From Flavobacterium sp. (GTDB lineage: Bacteria > Bacteroidota > Bacteroidia > Flavobacteriales > Flavobacteriaceae), in NCBI RefSeq assembly GCF_027531905.1, contig NZ_JAPZSU010000053.1:1-64000 (forward strand): a DNA stretch of 64,000 nt, in the 5' to 3' direction. The notes below the pieces were generated by a model that saw nothing but the letters and a program-made list of their open reading frames with translations, was not told the origin of the DNA and searched no databases. Shown here in pieces: positions 50,503-59,058 of this stretch. The translations under genes were made by a program, and so were the position numbers. Every line of letters begins with the position of its first letter. Positions within the stretch are counted from its first letter, which is position 1.

Positions 50503-53382
50503 ATGAGAAAAATTTTATTTTTAGGGTTGCTTTTACTAGGTAGTATTGCTTTTTCACAAAAACAAACCATAACCTACAGCATTGCACCTAGCACCTTTGA
50601 AGAAACGACTTCTATAACCATTACTGTTAATGGGTCTAGTATCGATGAAGCTACTTGGGGAGTTACTGGTAACGCTTTGTATCTTTGGGCTTGGTCTTTT
50701 GATACCAATAAGGCTAATATACAAGACAGTCCAACTAATGGTACGTGGACCAATTCTAACGAAGCTAACAGATTAACTTATGTTAGTGGAGCTGATATTT
50801 ATCAAATTACGCTTACACCACAACAATTTTTTGCTCGCAACGGCATAGGTCGAATTGGTTTTTTAATCAAAGCCAAAGACGGAACAGGGGATAAGAAATC
50901 CCAAGATATTTTGGCTGATGTTGGATCGTTTCAAGTAACGTTAACTGCTCCAGCGCAAAACAGTACAACTATTCTAGCATCTGGAGGTAGTTTGAATGTA
51001 ACAGCATCAAATACAAATGGTGTTGCGAATTATAATTTGAAATCCAATGGAGTTGCTATCAATACTGCTACAGCCACAACTAGTTATGCCTTTAATCATA
51101 CCAATATTACCGGAAACCAAAACTATGAATTGGAAGTAACTAAAGGTACAACTACGATTGTGAAGAAGTTCACTGCTGTAGTTAGTACAACAGTGGTTTC
51201 TGAAACGATTCCAGCTGGTTTAGTAGACGGAATCAACTATAATCCGAACGATGCTACTAAAGCTACTTTGGTATTGGATGCTCCATTAAAAGATTTTGTA
51301 TATGTTGCAGGTAGCTTTAATAATTGGCAACCTACGAATGCGTATGCAATGAAAAAAGATGCAACAGCTGGTTCAACTAAATTCTGGTTAGAATTAACTG
51401 GACTTACTGCTGGAACGAATTATACCTACCAATATTGGGTGGTGGATCAAACGCCTTTGGCAGGTTCACCAAGTTTGGTAAAAGCTGCAGATCCTTATTC
51501 AACTTTGGTTTTGTCTCCTTATGATGATCCAGGAATTCCATCGGCTTCTTTTCCTAATATTCCGACCTATCCTACTGGACAAGAAAGAGAAGTCACATGG
51601 TTTAAAACCGGACAAACTGCATATCCTTGGAGTCAAGCGACTACCAATTTTGTAAAACCAGCTAAAGAAAAACTGGTGGTTTACGAGGTGTTGGTGCGTG
51701 ACTTTGATGCTAAAAGAAATTACCAAGACTTAATCGATAAAATCAATTATTTCAAAAATTTAAAGGTCAATGCCATCCAATTGATGCCAGTAATGGAATT
51801 TGAAGGCAATGAAAGTTGGGGATACAATACTTCGTTTCACATGGCTTTGGATAAATTCTATGGAACACCTGAGAAATTGAAAGAGCTTATTGATCTATAT
51901 CATCAAAACGGAATTGCAGTTATACTAGATGTGGCTTTGAATCATGCTTTTGGAAGAAACCCAATGGTTCGCATGTGGATGAATGATCCTGATGGTGATG
52001 GTTGGGGTTCTCCAACTACAGAAAATCCTTATTTCAATACAGTAGCTAAACACAGCTATAGTGTAGGAGAAGATTTTAATCATCAACAACCTCGCACCAA
52101 GAATTATGTGAAACGCGTAATCAAACAATGGATTGAAGAATTTAAAATTGATGGTTTCCGTTGGGATTTGACCAAAGGTTTTACTCAAAATTGCGAAGGT
52201 TCAGAAAGTTGTACTAATGCTTATCAGCAAGATCGTGTTGATGTTTTAAAAGAATATGCAGATTATTCATGGTCATTAGATCCTACACATTATGTAATTT
52301 TTGAACATTTAGGGACGGATGCTGAAGAAAAACAATGGGCAGATTATCGCATTAATGAGCCAATTAGTAAAGGAATCATGACCTGGGGTAAAATGACGGA
52401 CGAGTACAATGAATTGACGATGGGTTGGCCAAACAAGAATATTGCAAGAATGTCAAGTAGCAGTAGAGGTTTCGTAGGCCAACGTTTGATGGGCTATGCC
52501 GAAAGCCATGACGAAGAACGTTTGATGTACAAAAACCTTCAATTTGGCAATAGTTCAGGAAGTTATAATGTAAAAACATTGAGCACTGCCTTGTCAAGAA
52601 TGTCGGCATTGGGAGCAGTTTCTCTTTTGGTTCCAGGACCCAAGATGATTTGGCATTTTGGAGAACTAGGCTGGGAATCATCTATTTTTACTTGTAATAA
52701 TGGATCGGTAAACACCCCTTCGGATGCCACCAATGGCGATTGTAAACTAGACACCAAGCCACAACCTCAATGGACAGGCAATTGGCTAGGGAATACAGAG
52801 CGTGGTAAAATTTATAACGACTGGGCCAAAATGATTGCTTTAAAAATCAATGAGCCCATGTTTTTAGGTACTGTTACCATTTCAAGCACCAATAGTGTTA
52901 CGCCAAATATTAAGATTACCAATGCTGCGCTTGCGAGTACAGAGCTTAAAGACGTGTTGATAATTTCAAATTTCGGAGTGGTAGCCAATGCTGTAGCCAC
53001 AGGCTTTCCGTATACAGGTACTTGGTATGATTTGATGGATAATACGACCTTAAACGTTACCGATGTGAATCAAACGATCACCTTGCAACCAGGAGAATAT
53101 AAAATTTTGGGGAATAAGCAAGCTACTTTAGCAATCGAAGATTTTGAAAAAGAAGCTACCCTTAAATTGTATCCTAATCCTGCTTCCAATTATTTTAAGT
53201 TGAATGCAGAAACAACCAAAGTGGAAATTTATTCTTTATCTGGTCAAAAGGTGAAGCAATTTGATAGTATTAAGTCTGTTGATCAGCAATTTAGTATAAG
53301 TGATTTGAGCAAAGGATTTTATTTAATAAAAGCTTACAATGCTAAAAATCAAACACAAGTTTTGAAGTTGATTAAAAGCTAA
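50503..53382 (+). CDS. Secreted GH13 alpha-amylase with T9SS sorting domain
   Basis: A 959-residue surface or extracellular amylase. Signal peptide MRKILFLGLLLLGSIAFSQ. N-terminal beta domains follow, including a CBM48-like VYVAGSFNNWQP (about residues 268-279). The GH13 barrel has LKVNAIQLMPVMEFEG, VILDVALNHAFG, IDGFRWDLTKGF (nucleophile Asp), YVIFEHLGTD (acid/base Glu) and GYAESHDEERLMYK. The last 73 residues, starting LKLYPNPASNYF, are a type A T9SS C-terminal domain ending QVLKLIKS, so export is through the type IX system. It ends the susC arm of the locus. Confidence 0.93.
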   Translation: MRKILFLGLLLLGSIAFSQKQTITYSIAPSTFEETTSITITVNGSSIDEATWGVTGNALYLWAWSFDTNKANIQDSPTNGTWTNSNEANRLTYVSGADIYQITLTPQQFFARNGIGRIGFLIKAKDGTGDKKSQDILADVGSFQVTLTAPAQNSTTILASGGSLNVTASNTNGVANYNLKSNGVAINTATATTSYAFNHTNITGNQNYELEVTKGTTTIVKKFTAVVSTTVVSETIPAGLVDGINYNPNDATKATLVLDAPLKDFVYVAGSFNNWQPTNAYAMKKDATAGSTKFWLELTGLTAGTNYTYQYWVVDQTPLAGSPSLVKAADPYSTLVLSPYDDPGIPSASFPNIPTYPTGQEREVTWFKTGQTAYPWSQATTNFVKPAKEKLVVYEVLVRDFDAKRNYQDLIDKINYFKNLKVNAIQLMPVMEFEGNESWGYNTSFHMALDKFYGTPEKLKELIDLYHQNGIAVILDVALNHAFGRNPMVRMWMNDPDGDGWGSPTTENPYFNTVAKHSYSVGEDFNHQQPRTKNYVKRVIKQWIEEFKIDGFRWDLTKGFTQNCEGSESCTNAYQQDRVDVLKEYADYSWSLDPTHYVIFEHLGTDAEEKQWADYRINEPISKGIMTWGKMTDEYNELTMGWPNKNIARMSSSSRGFVGQRLMGYAESHDEERLMYKNLQFGNSSGSYNVKTLSTALSRMSALGAVSLLVPGPKMIWHFGELGWESSIFTCNNGSVNTPSDATNGDCKLDTKPQPQWTGNWLGNTERGKIYNDWAKMIALKINEPMFLGTVTISSTNSVTPNIKITNAALASTELKDVLIISNFGVVANAVATGFPYTGTWYDLMDNTTLNVTDVNQTITLQPGEYKILGNKQATLAIEDFEKEATLKLYPNPASNYFKLNAETTKVEIYSLSGQKVKQFDSIKSVDQQFSISDLSKGFYLIKAYNAKNQTQVLKLIKS

Positions 53383-53463
53383 AAAACTATTTTAAGATGA
53401 GGGACAGTCCATCATGAGGAGTATACTATATTTATTTTGAGTGTTCTTTGTTTCTATAAAATA

Positions 53464-53507
53464 TAAAATCGGTTGTTTCATGATGAATGAAACAACCGAT
53501 TTTTTTA
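53464..53507. terminator. Bidirectional terminator between amylase and acs
   Basis: AAAATCGGTTGTTTCAT and ATGAAACAACCGATTTT form a 17-bp perfect stem with a short loop and T runs on both strands, between convergent genes. Confidence 0.92.
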
Positions 53508-53509
53508 AA

Positions 53510-55417
53510 TTAAAGTTTACCATTTTTTATTTCATCCACAATTTCTGGATTTAATAAAGTGGTCGTGTCACCAAAATTAGAGAAATCCCCCTCAGCAATT
53601 TTACGGAGAATTCTACGCATAATTTTTCCAGAACGTGTTTTTGGTAATCCAGTTACAAATTGAATTTTATCTAATTTGGCTATTGGGCCAATATGATCGG
53701 AGATGTATTGATTAATTTCTTTACTCAAATTGTCACGATCGCGATATTCTCCTGTTTCTTTTAAAATGACAAAGCCATACAAAGCATTTCCTTTTATATC
53801 ATGCGGGAAACCTACAATTGCTGATTCTGCAACGGCTGGATGTTCATTGATAGCATCCTCGATGGGAGCAGTTCCTAAATTATGTCCCGATACAATGACC
53901 ACATCGTCTACGCGGCCTGTGATTCTATAATAGCCCACTTCATCCCGTAAAGCACCGTCTCCAGTGAAGTATTTTCCTGGAAATGCAGAAAAATAAGTTT
54001 CTTTATAGCGTTGATGATCCCCCCAAATGGTACGTGCTATACCAGGCCACGGAAATTTGATGCACAAACTTCCCGTTATTTGATTGTCTTCAATCTCATT
54101 TCTTTTATCGTCCATAAGAACGGGTTGTATACCTGGTAAAGGGAGAGAAGCATAAGTTGGTTTTGTAGGGGTTACAAAGGCTAAAGGAGAGATCAAGATT
54201 CCTCCTGTTTCGGTTTGCCACCAAGTATCTACTACGGGGCAGCGTTTGCCTCCCACATGGTCATTGTACCAATGCCAAGCTTCTTCATTAATTGGTTCTC
54301 CAACAGAACCTATAACTTTAAGCGACGCCAAAGGAAATTTTTGTACATACTCAAGTTTTTCTTTTGCCAAGGCTCGAATGGCGGTGGGTGCAGTGTAAAA
54401 ATGCGTTACACCATGCTTTTCAATGGTTTCCCAAAAGCGACTAAATGTTGGATAAGAAGGAATGCCTTCAAACAAAACGGTTGTCGCTCCATTTAACAAA
54501 GGGCCATACAAAATATAAGAATGTCCCGTAATCCATCCTATATCGGCGGTACACCAAAACACATCATTGTCTTGGTAATTGAATACATTTTTGAACGTAT
54601 AGGCTGTATAAACCATGTATCCAGCGGTTGTGTGTACCATCCCTTTTGGTTTTCCGGTAGAACCTGAAGTGTATAATATAAATAAGGGATCTTCAGCATC
54701 CATAATTTCAGCCACATTGTTATCCGAGGCTTTGTCTAGTAAAGGTTGTAGCCATAAGTCTCGTCCTTCTTGCATAGTAACTTGGGTATTGGTTCTTTTG
54801 GCTACTAAGACCTTGGTTACACAGGGACATTTTTTTAAGGCTTCGTCAATAATTCCTTTCAAGTCAATGGTTTTGTTGCCACGATATCCTCCATCTGAAG
54901 TGATAACCATTTTGCATTCGCTATCATTGATTCTTGCCGCGACAGCCGAATCTGAAAAACCTGCGAAAACAACAGAATGTATGGCGCCAATTCGGGCGCA
55001 GGCTAATACAGCAACCGCCAATTCAGGGATCATTGGGAGGTAAATGCATACGCGATCTCCTTTTTGTATTCCTTCATTTCGAAGGACATTGGCCATTTTG
55101 TTTACGCGTTCAGAAAGCGCATTATAACTAATATGCAAAGCTGATTCAGCTGGATCATTTGGTTCAAAAATGATAGCGGTACGTTCCCCGTTTTTGGCTA
55201 AATGGCGATCAATGCAGTTTTTGGTAATATTTACTTTTGCATTTACAAACCATTTAATATCAGCTTGTGCCATATTAAAATCGATAACTTTTTCCCATTC
55301 TTGGTACCAGACAAAGTTTTCGGAAGCTATTTTGTCCCAAAACTTCTTGGGTTCGCGTATCGATTTTTTGTAGTGTTTAAAGTATTCTTCTAAAGTGTTG
55401 ATTTTGAAATAGCTCAT
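53510..55417 (-). CDS. acs: Acetyl-CoA synthetase
   Basis: AMP-forming activation of acetate to acetyl-CoA, 635 residues. Features: ATP loop ILYTSGSTGKPKGMVHTT, VDTWWQTETGG (acyl-site Trp), YFTGDGALRDEVGYYRITGRVDDVV, and PKTRSGKIMRRILRKI with Lys598 as the catalytic and acetylation-regulated residue. Length and motifs are those of Acs, not of longer-chain ligases. It follows the receiver gene by 17 bp on the same strand as the SSS-kinase, suggesting an acetate-response operon. Confidence 0.95.
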   Translation of the reverse strand: MSYFKINTLEEYFKHYKKSIREPKKFWDKIASENFVWYQEWEKVIDFNMAQADIKWFVNAKVNITKNCIDRHLAKNGERTAIIFEPNDPAESALHISYNALSERVNKMANVLRNEGIQKGDRVCIYLPMIPELAVAVLACARIGAIHSVVFAGFSDSAVAARINDSECKMVITSDGGYRGNKTIDLKGIIDEALKKCPCVTKVLVAKRTNTQVTMQEGRDLWLQPLLDKASDNNVAEIMDAEDPLFILYTSGSTGKPKGMVHTTAGYMVYTAYTFKNVFNYQDNDVFWCTADIGWITGHSYILYGPLLNGATTVLFEGIPSYPTFSRFWETIEKHGVTHFYTAPTAIRALAKEKLEYVQKFPLASLKVIGSVGEPINEEAWHWYNDHVGGKRCPVVDTWWQTETGGILISPLAFVTPTKPTYASLPLPGIQPVLMDDKRNEIEDNQITGSLCIKFPWPGIARTIWGDHQRYKETYFSAFPGKYFTGDGALRDEVGYYRITGRVDDVVIVSGHNLGTAPIEDAINEHPAVAESAIVGFPHDIKGNALYGFVILKETGEYRDRDNLSKEINQYISDHIGPIAKLDKIQFVTGLPKTRSGKIMRRILRKIAEGDFSNFGDTTTLLNPEIVDEIKNGKL

Positions 55418-55434
55418 GGTAGTTTTTTTGTTTT

Positions 55435-55794
55435 TTAAATCAATTCGTGTACTTGTTCAACTAATTTTTTGATTGAAAAAGGTTTTAAGACATAGAGATC
55501 TGCGCCAAGGGACAAGCCTTTTTCAATATCTTTTTCTTTATTTTTTGCAGTTAAAAAAATCACTTTGCAATGGCTTAATCGTGAATCTTTTTTTATTTGC
55601 TCTAAGGTGTCATAACCATCTACCAAAGGCATCATCACGTCTAAAATGATAACATCCGGCAGCTGATCTTTCAAAATTTCTAGTGCTTCCTGTCCGTCTC
55701 TAGCAATAAAAACTTGAAAATTGTTTTTTTTAAAAGTATATTCTAACGTCATTAGAATATTTGGTTCATCGTCTACTAAGAGTATTTTTTTCAT
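55435..55794 (-). CDS. Stand-alone response-regulator receiver
   Basis: A 119-residue CheY-like receiver with no output domain. KKILLVDDEPNI holds the acidic pair, VIILDVMMPLVDG the phospho-acceptor Asp (near residue 52), FLTAKN the conserved Thr, and YVLKPF the Lys. It overlaps the kinase gene by four bases (ATGA), so it is the cognate partner. In proteobacterial CrbSR/CbrAB the receiver carries a DNA-binding domain; here the output must be by protein contact or phosphorelay. Confidence 0.92.
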   Translation of the reverse strand: MKKILLVDDEPNILMTLEYTFKKNNFQVFIARDGQEALEILKDQLPDVIILDVMMPLVDGYDTLEQIKKDSRLSHCKVIFLTAKNKEKDIEKGLSLGADLYVLKPFSIKKLVEQVHELI

Positions 55795-58499
55795 AAACTG
55801 ATGGTTTCAGAGGTGTTATAGTTTGGTAATGTAAAGGTAAAAGTGACGCCTTCGAGAGTAGCATTAGACGCCCATATTTTTCCTTTGTGGTGCTCGATAA
55901 TCTGTTTGCAAATGGCAAGTCCAAGTCCGCTTCCTATTGGCTTTTTTACATTTTGATTTCTGGATTGGTAAAACTTGTCAAAAATGGCTTCGTAGTCTTC
56001 TTCATTAATTTTTTTTCCATTATTGTGAATGCGCACCACAACAAATGATTGCTCCTCGCTAACCGAAATTGTTATTGCTCCATGAGGTTGCGCACAGAAT
56101 TTTATGGCATTAGAAATTAAATTATGAACGACCTGAATGATGCGTTCTTCGTCATAAAACGCCCTGATGTTTGGGGACGGTGTTTCGAATTTGACGTTGA
56201 TTTTTTTGTTTTGTATTAATTGCTGTAAGGACTGTAATGTTTTATTGATGGTTTCGGTCAAATTGTTTTTTGACAAATAAATTTTTTGTTTACCAGTTTC
56301 GAATTTTTCTAAATCCAAAATTTTATCAATCAAACGATTCAAACGATCCGATTCCGAAATTATATTTTGAAGAAATTGTTGTCGCATTTCAGTTGGGATA
56401 TCTTCATCGTCATGCAATATTTCACTTGCCGCTCGGATGGCCGTTATTGGCGTGCGCAATTCGTGAGTTACTGTATCTAAGAATTCATCTTTTTGAGCGT
56501 CTTTGTTGCGCAGTTCTTGATTGGCTTGTTGGAGTTGCGCTGATGTTTTTTGAAGTGCATTAGTTGTTTCGCTGAGTTTTTTATTTACAATAATATTTTC
56601 TTGTGATTCTTCGAGAATCCTTAAAACTTCGGGCAAGGCTATTTTTTCTTCTTTGACTACGCTAGCAATAAGTATTTTAGAAGAAGCTGTTCCTATGTGA
56701 CCCGTCAGTAAATTTTCAGCAAATTTGATAAATCTAGCATCTGCCGTTACAATGTTTTGGTCAATATTATACTTGGCATGAAATAAAGAAAGCGCTCTTT
56801 TGGTTCTTACTTCTCCTAAGAATCGCTCCAAAACTTTTTGAATATCAGCTACGTAAGCCACTCCTTTCCAAACAAAAGCGTTTTCTAAATTGCTACTATA
56901 TTTTTCAATATCAACAAACATTTCGGCATAATTCCGTTCGCGATAATTGCCTTTAAAACTCACCGAAACGGCAAAGTAAATCATAAAGTTAAACAACATA
57001 CTCCAAAATAAAGCGTGCGGAATAGGATCTAAATAATCCAATCCGAATAATTGAAAGGGTTTTAGCAATTTAATTCCAAACAATCCGTCGGCAATAAACG
57101 TGCTATTTGTGTTCGATAGACCAATGGTATAAGGAATTAATAAGGTATAAATGCAAATAATAGACCCAACCAAAATTCCATAAACCGCTCCTAATTTAGA
57201 ACCTCTTCTCCAAAATAATGCTCCGAAAAATGCGGGGGCTAATTGCGAAATTATTACAAAAGCAACTAATCCTATGGAAACTAATGTATAATTTAATCCA
57301 AAAAAACGATAAATAAAATAGGATAAAATAATCAAAGAAAAAATTCCAATTTTTCGGCTATTGATAATGCTTTTTCTGCTAATTGCTTCGGCGATTTTGA
57401 GTTTTCCTAATAAATTGTATGGAATTAATATGTTGTTGGTAATCATTGTAGAAAGTCCGATAGAAGATACAATAATCATCGAAATTGCAGCAGAAAAACC
57501 TCCAAGAAACACCATAACTGTTAGCGTTTTTTCGTCAAACAATTGAGGTATTAATAATGAATAGGCATCTGAATTTACATTTTTATTTTCAAAAAGAATA
57601 TTTCCTCCCCAAGCTATTGGATAAACAAACAAGTTGAAAATCAGTAGATACAATGGAAAAAGCCAAACTGCCGTATTGATATGATTTTCACGATTGTTTT
57701 CGATTACCGAAACTTGAAATTGTCTTGGTAAAAGAAAAATCGCAAACATTGAAAGTACACAAAGTAAAAACCAGTTAATGGCTTGAGATAGACCGCCAAT
57801 GGTGTTTTTTTCTTTAAAGTGTTCTAATAAACTTGCTTTTTTGTAAATATCATCAAAGCCATCAAACACAAAAAAACTTACGTACACTCCAATTATAACA
57901 AAGAATACCAATTTCAAAACACTTTCCATTGCAACTGCTGTAATAATTCCTTTGCGTTTTTCGGAAGCATCTACATATTGGGTGCCATAATAGGATGCAA
58001 AAAGTGCCAGTGCTACCGCCACAAGAGTTGTGGTATCATTAAAAATATAGTTGCTTAATGGGGTTTTAGTTACAATATGAAAAGTTTCGGAAATTGCTTT
58101 GAGTTGTAAAGAAATATATGGGATAATTCCTGTTAGGCAAATTACGGTAACAAGTGCCCCCAAAAAGCGACTATTTCCGTAACGAAGCGAAATAAAATCG
58201 GCAATACTTGAAATTTTATTTACCCTAGAAATGCGAATTATTTTGCGGAGAATCAAAATCCATGATGGTGCAATTATAATTGGACCAAGATATATCGGCA
58301 GATAACTTAATCCGCTATTTGCTGCAACTCCAATACTTCCGTAATACGTCCAGGCCGTACAATAAACTGCTAATGATAAGGAATAAACATAAGGATTATT
58401 TGTCCATTTGCTATTTCCTTTTTTTTCAGCCCAATGTGCAGTATAAAAAAGCACTGCCAAGTATCCTAAAAGGATCGCTAAAAGAAAAATACTATTCAT
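55791..58499 (-). CDS. Sodium:solute symporter-histidine kinase fusion (CbrA/CrbS-like)
   Basis: A 902-residue inner-membrane sensor. Residues 1 to about 510 are a sodium:solute symporter fold of roughly 13 helices (YCTAWTYYGSIGVAANSGL, GGFSAAISMIIVSS). A STAC-like linker follows (RFIKFAENLLTGHIGTASSKIL, near 590). A coiled-coil segment leads to the kinase: HELRTP with phospho-His679, NLISNAIKF (about 793-801) and GSGLGLAICKQII (about 856-868). Genes of this type control acs in Vibrio and Pseudomonas (CrbS) and C/N balance (CbrA). Neighbouring acs points to acetate or a related acid as signal; whether it transports is unknown. Confidence 0.9.
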   Translation of the reverse strand: MNSIFLLAILLGYLAVLFYTAHWAEKKGNSKWTNNPYVYSLSLAVYCTAWTYYGSIGVAANSGLSYLPIYLGPIIIAPSWILILRKIIRISRVNKISSIADFISLRYGNSRFLGALVTVICLTGIIPYISLQLKAISETFHIVTKTPLSNYIFNDTTTLVAVALALFASYYGTQYVDASEKRKGIITAVAMESVLKLVFFVIIGVYVSFFVFDGFDDIYKKASLLEHFKEKNTIGGLSQAINWFLLCVLSMFAIFLLPRQFQVSVIENNRENHINTAVWLFPLYLLIFNLFVYPIAWGGNILFENKNVNSDAYSLLIPQLFDEKTLTVMVFLGGFSAAISMIIVSSIGLSTMITNNILIPYNLLGKLKIAEAISRKSIINSRKIGIFSLIILSYFIYRFFGLNYTLVSIGLVAFVIISQLAPAFFGALFWRRGSKLGAVYGILVGSIICIYTLLIPYTIGLSNTNSTFIADGLFGIKLLKPFQLFGLDYLDPIPHALFWSMLFNFMIYFAVSVSFKGNYRERNYAEMFVDIEKYSSNLENAFVWKGVAYVADIQKVLERFLGEVRTKRALSLFHAKYNIDQNIVTADARFIKFAENLLTGHIGTASSKILIASVVKEEKIALPEVLRILEESQENIIVNKKLSETTNALQKTSAQLQQANQELRNKDAQKDEFLDTVTHELRTPITAIRAASEILHDDEDIPTEMRQQFLQNIISESDRLNRLIDKILDLEKFETGKQKIYLSKNNLTETINKTLQSLQQLIQNKKINVKFETPSPNIRAFYDEERIIQVVHNLISNAIKFCAQPHGAITISVSEEQSFVVVRIHNNGKKINEEDYEAIFDKFYQSRNQNVKKPIGSGLGLAICKQIIEHHKGKIWASNATLEGVTFTFTLPNYNTSETISL

Positions 58500-58686
58500 T
58501 ATATCGTTTTACAATTAGAAAAGTAATAAAGATGGAAAGCAACCAAATGGAGAAAAAGCAAATGTAAACAACAGGAAAACCAAGAAAGTTTTGTGCAGAA
58601 TCGAAAAGCAATACAATAGGAAGATTAAAACCTATTAACAAGGCTATAGAAACAATAACTAACTTTTGTTGATGTCTTTTTTTCAT
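58492..58686 (-). CDS. Small two-helix membrane protein upstream of SSS-kinase
   Basis: A 64-residue protein, basic at the N-terminus (MKKRHQQK), with two hydrophobic helices (VIVSIALLIGFNLPIVLLF and FLGFPVVYICFFSIWLLSIFITFLIV). Its end overlaps the kinase start by 8 bp, a strong sign of translational coupling. Small two-helix proteins often sit upstream of SSS transporters; it may be an accessory subunit of the sensor. It is the first gene of this operon, with a terminator of the upstream group at 58765-58804. Confidence 0.75.
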   Translation of the reverse strand: MKKRHQQKLVIVSIALLIGFNLPIVLLFDSAQNFLGFPVVYICFFSIWLLSIFITFLIVKRYNE

Positions 58687-58764
58687 TTTTCTAATTCAAA
58701 TCATTTTTTTACGAAAACACACAGTCTTAAAAAAAACTAGATTTCTTACTAATCATAAAAAGTA

Positions 58765-58804
58765 TAAAAAATCAGAAGCTCTTATAAAAACAAGAGCTTC
58801 TGAT
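58765..58804 (-). terminator. Terminator after porin/MHS/DUF6814 genes
   Basis: On the minus strand ATCAGAAGCTCTT and AAGAGCTTCTGAT pair around a 8-nt loop, followed by TTTTTTAT. It separates the transporter group from the kinase-acs group. Confidence 0.88.
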
Positions 58805-58822
58805 AATAATTATCAATTGATA

Positions 58823-59038
58823 TTAATCATCATATTCGCCAGACAGACAATATTTACCAAATGTAAACATTCCATAAGCAATTAAAGGACAAAGAATAAA
58901 GGTATAAATTATTGCTGGAACTAGTTTTTCGCCACCAGCCTTCCACATATCCAAGGCTTGGTTGATGAATAAATAATATACTGAAATAGCACCAATTGCT
59001 ATCCATACTACACCTAAATATTTTTTTAATGCATTCAT
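58823..59038 (-). CDS. Small membrane protein (DUF6814-like)
   Basis: A 71-residue protein with two hydrophobic helices (YLGVVWIAIGAISVYYLFI and LVPAIIYTFILCPLIAYGMF) and a C-terminal FGKYCLSGEYDD. From memory it matches DUF6814, found next to MFS transporters of this type in Bacteroidota. It follows the MHS transporter by 20 bp and precedes the terminator, so it is probably a partner of that transporter. Function unknown. Confidence 0.72.
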   Translation of the reverse strand: MNALKKYLGVVWIAIGAISVYYLFINQALDMWKAGGEKLVPAIIYTFILCPLIAYGMFTFGKYCLSGEYDD

Positions 59039-59058
59039 TTTTATTGAGTTTTATGTTA

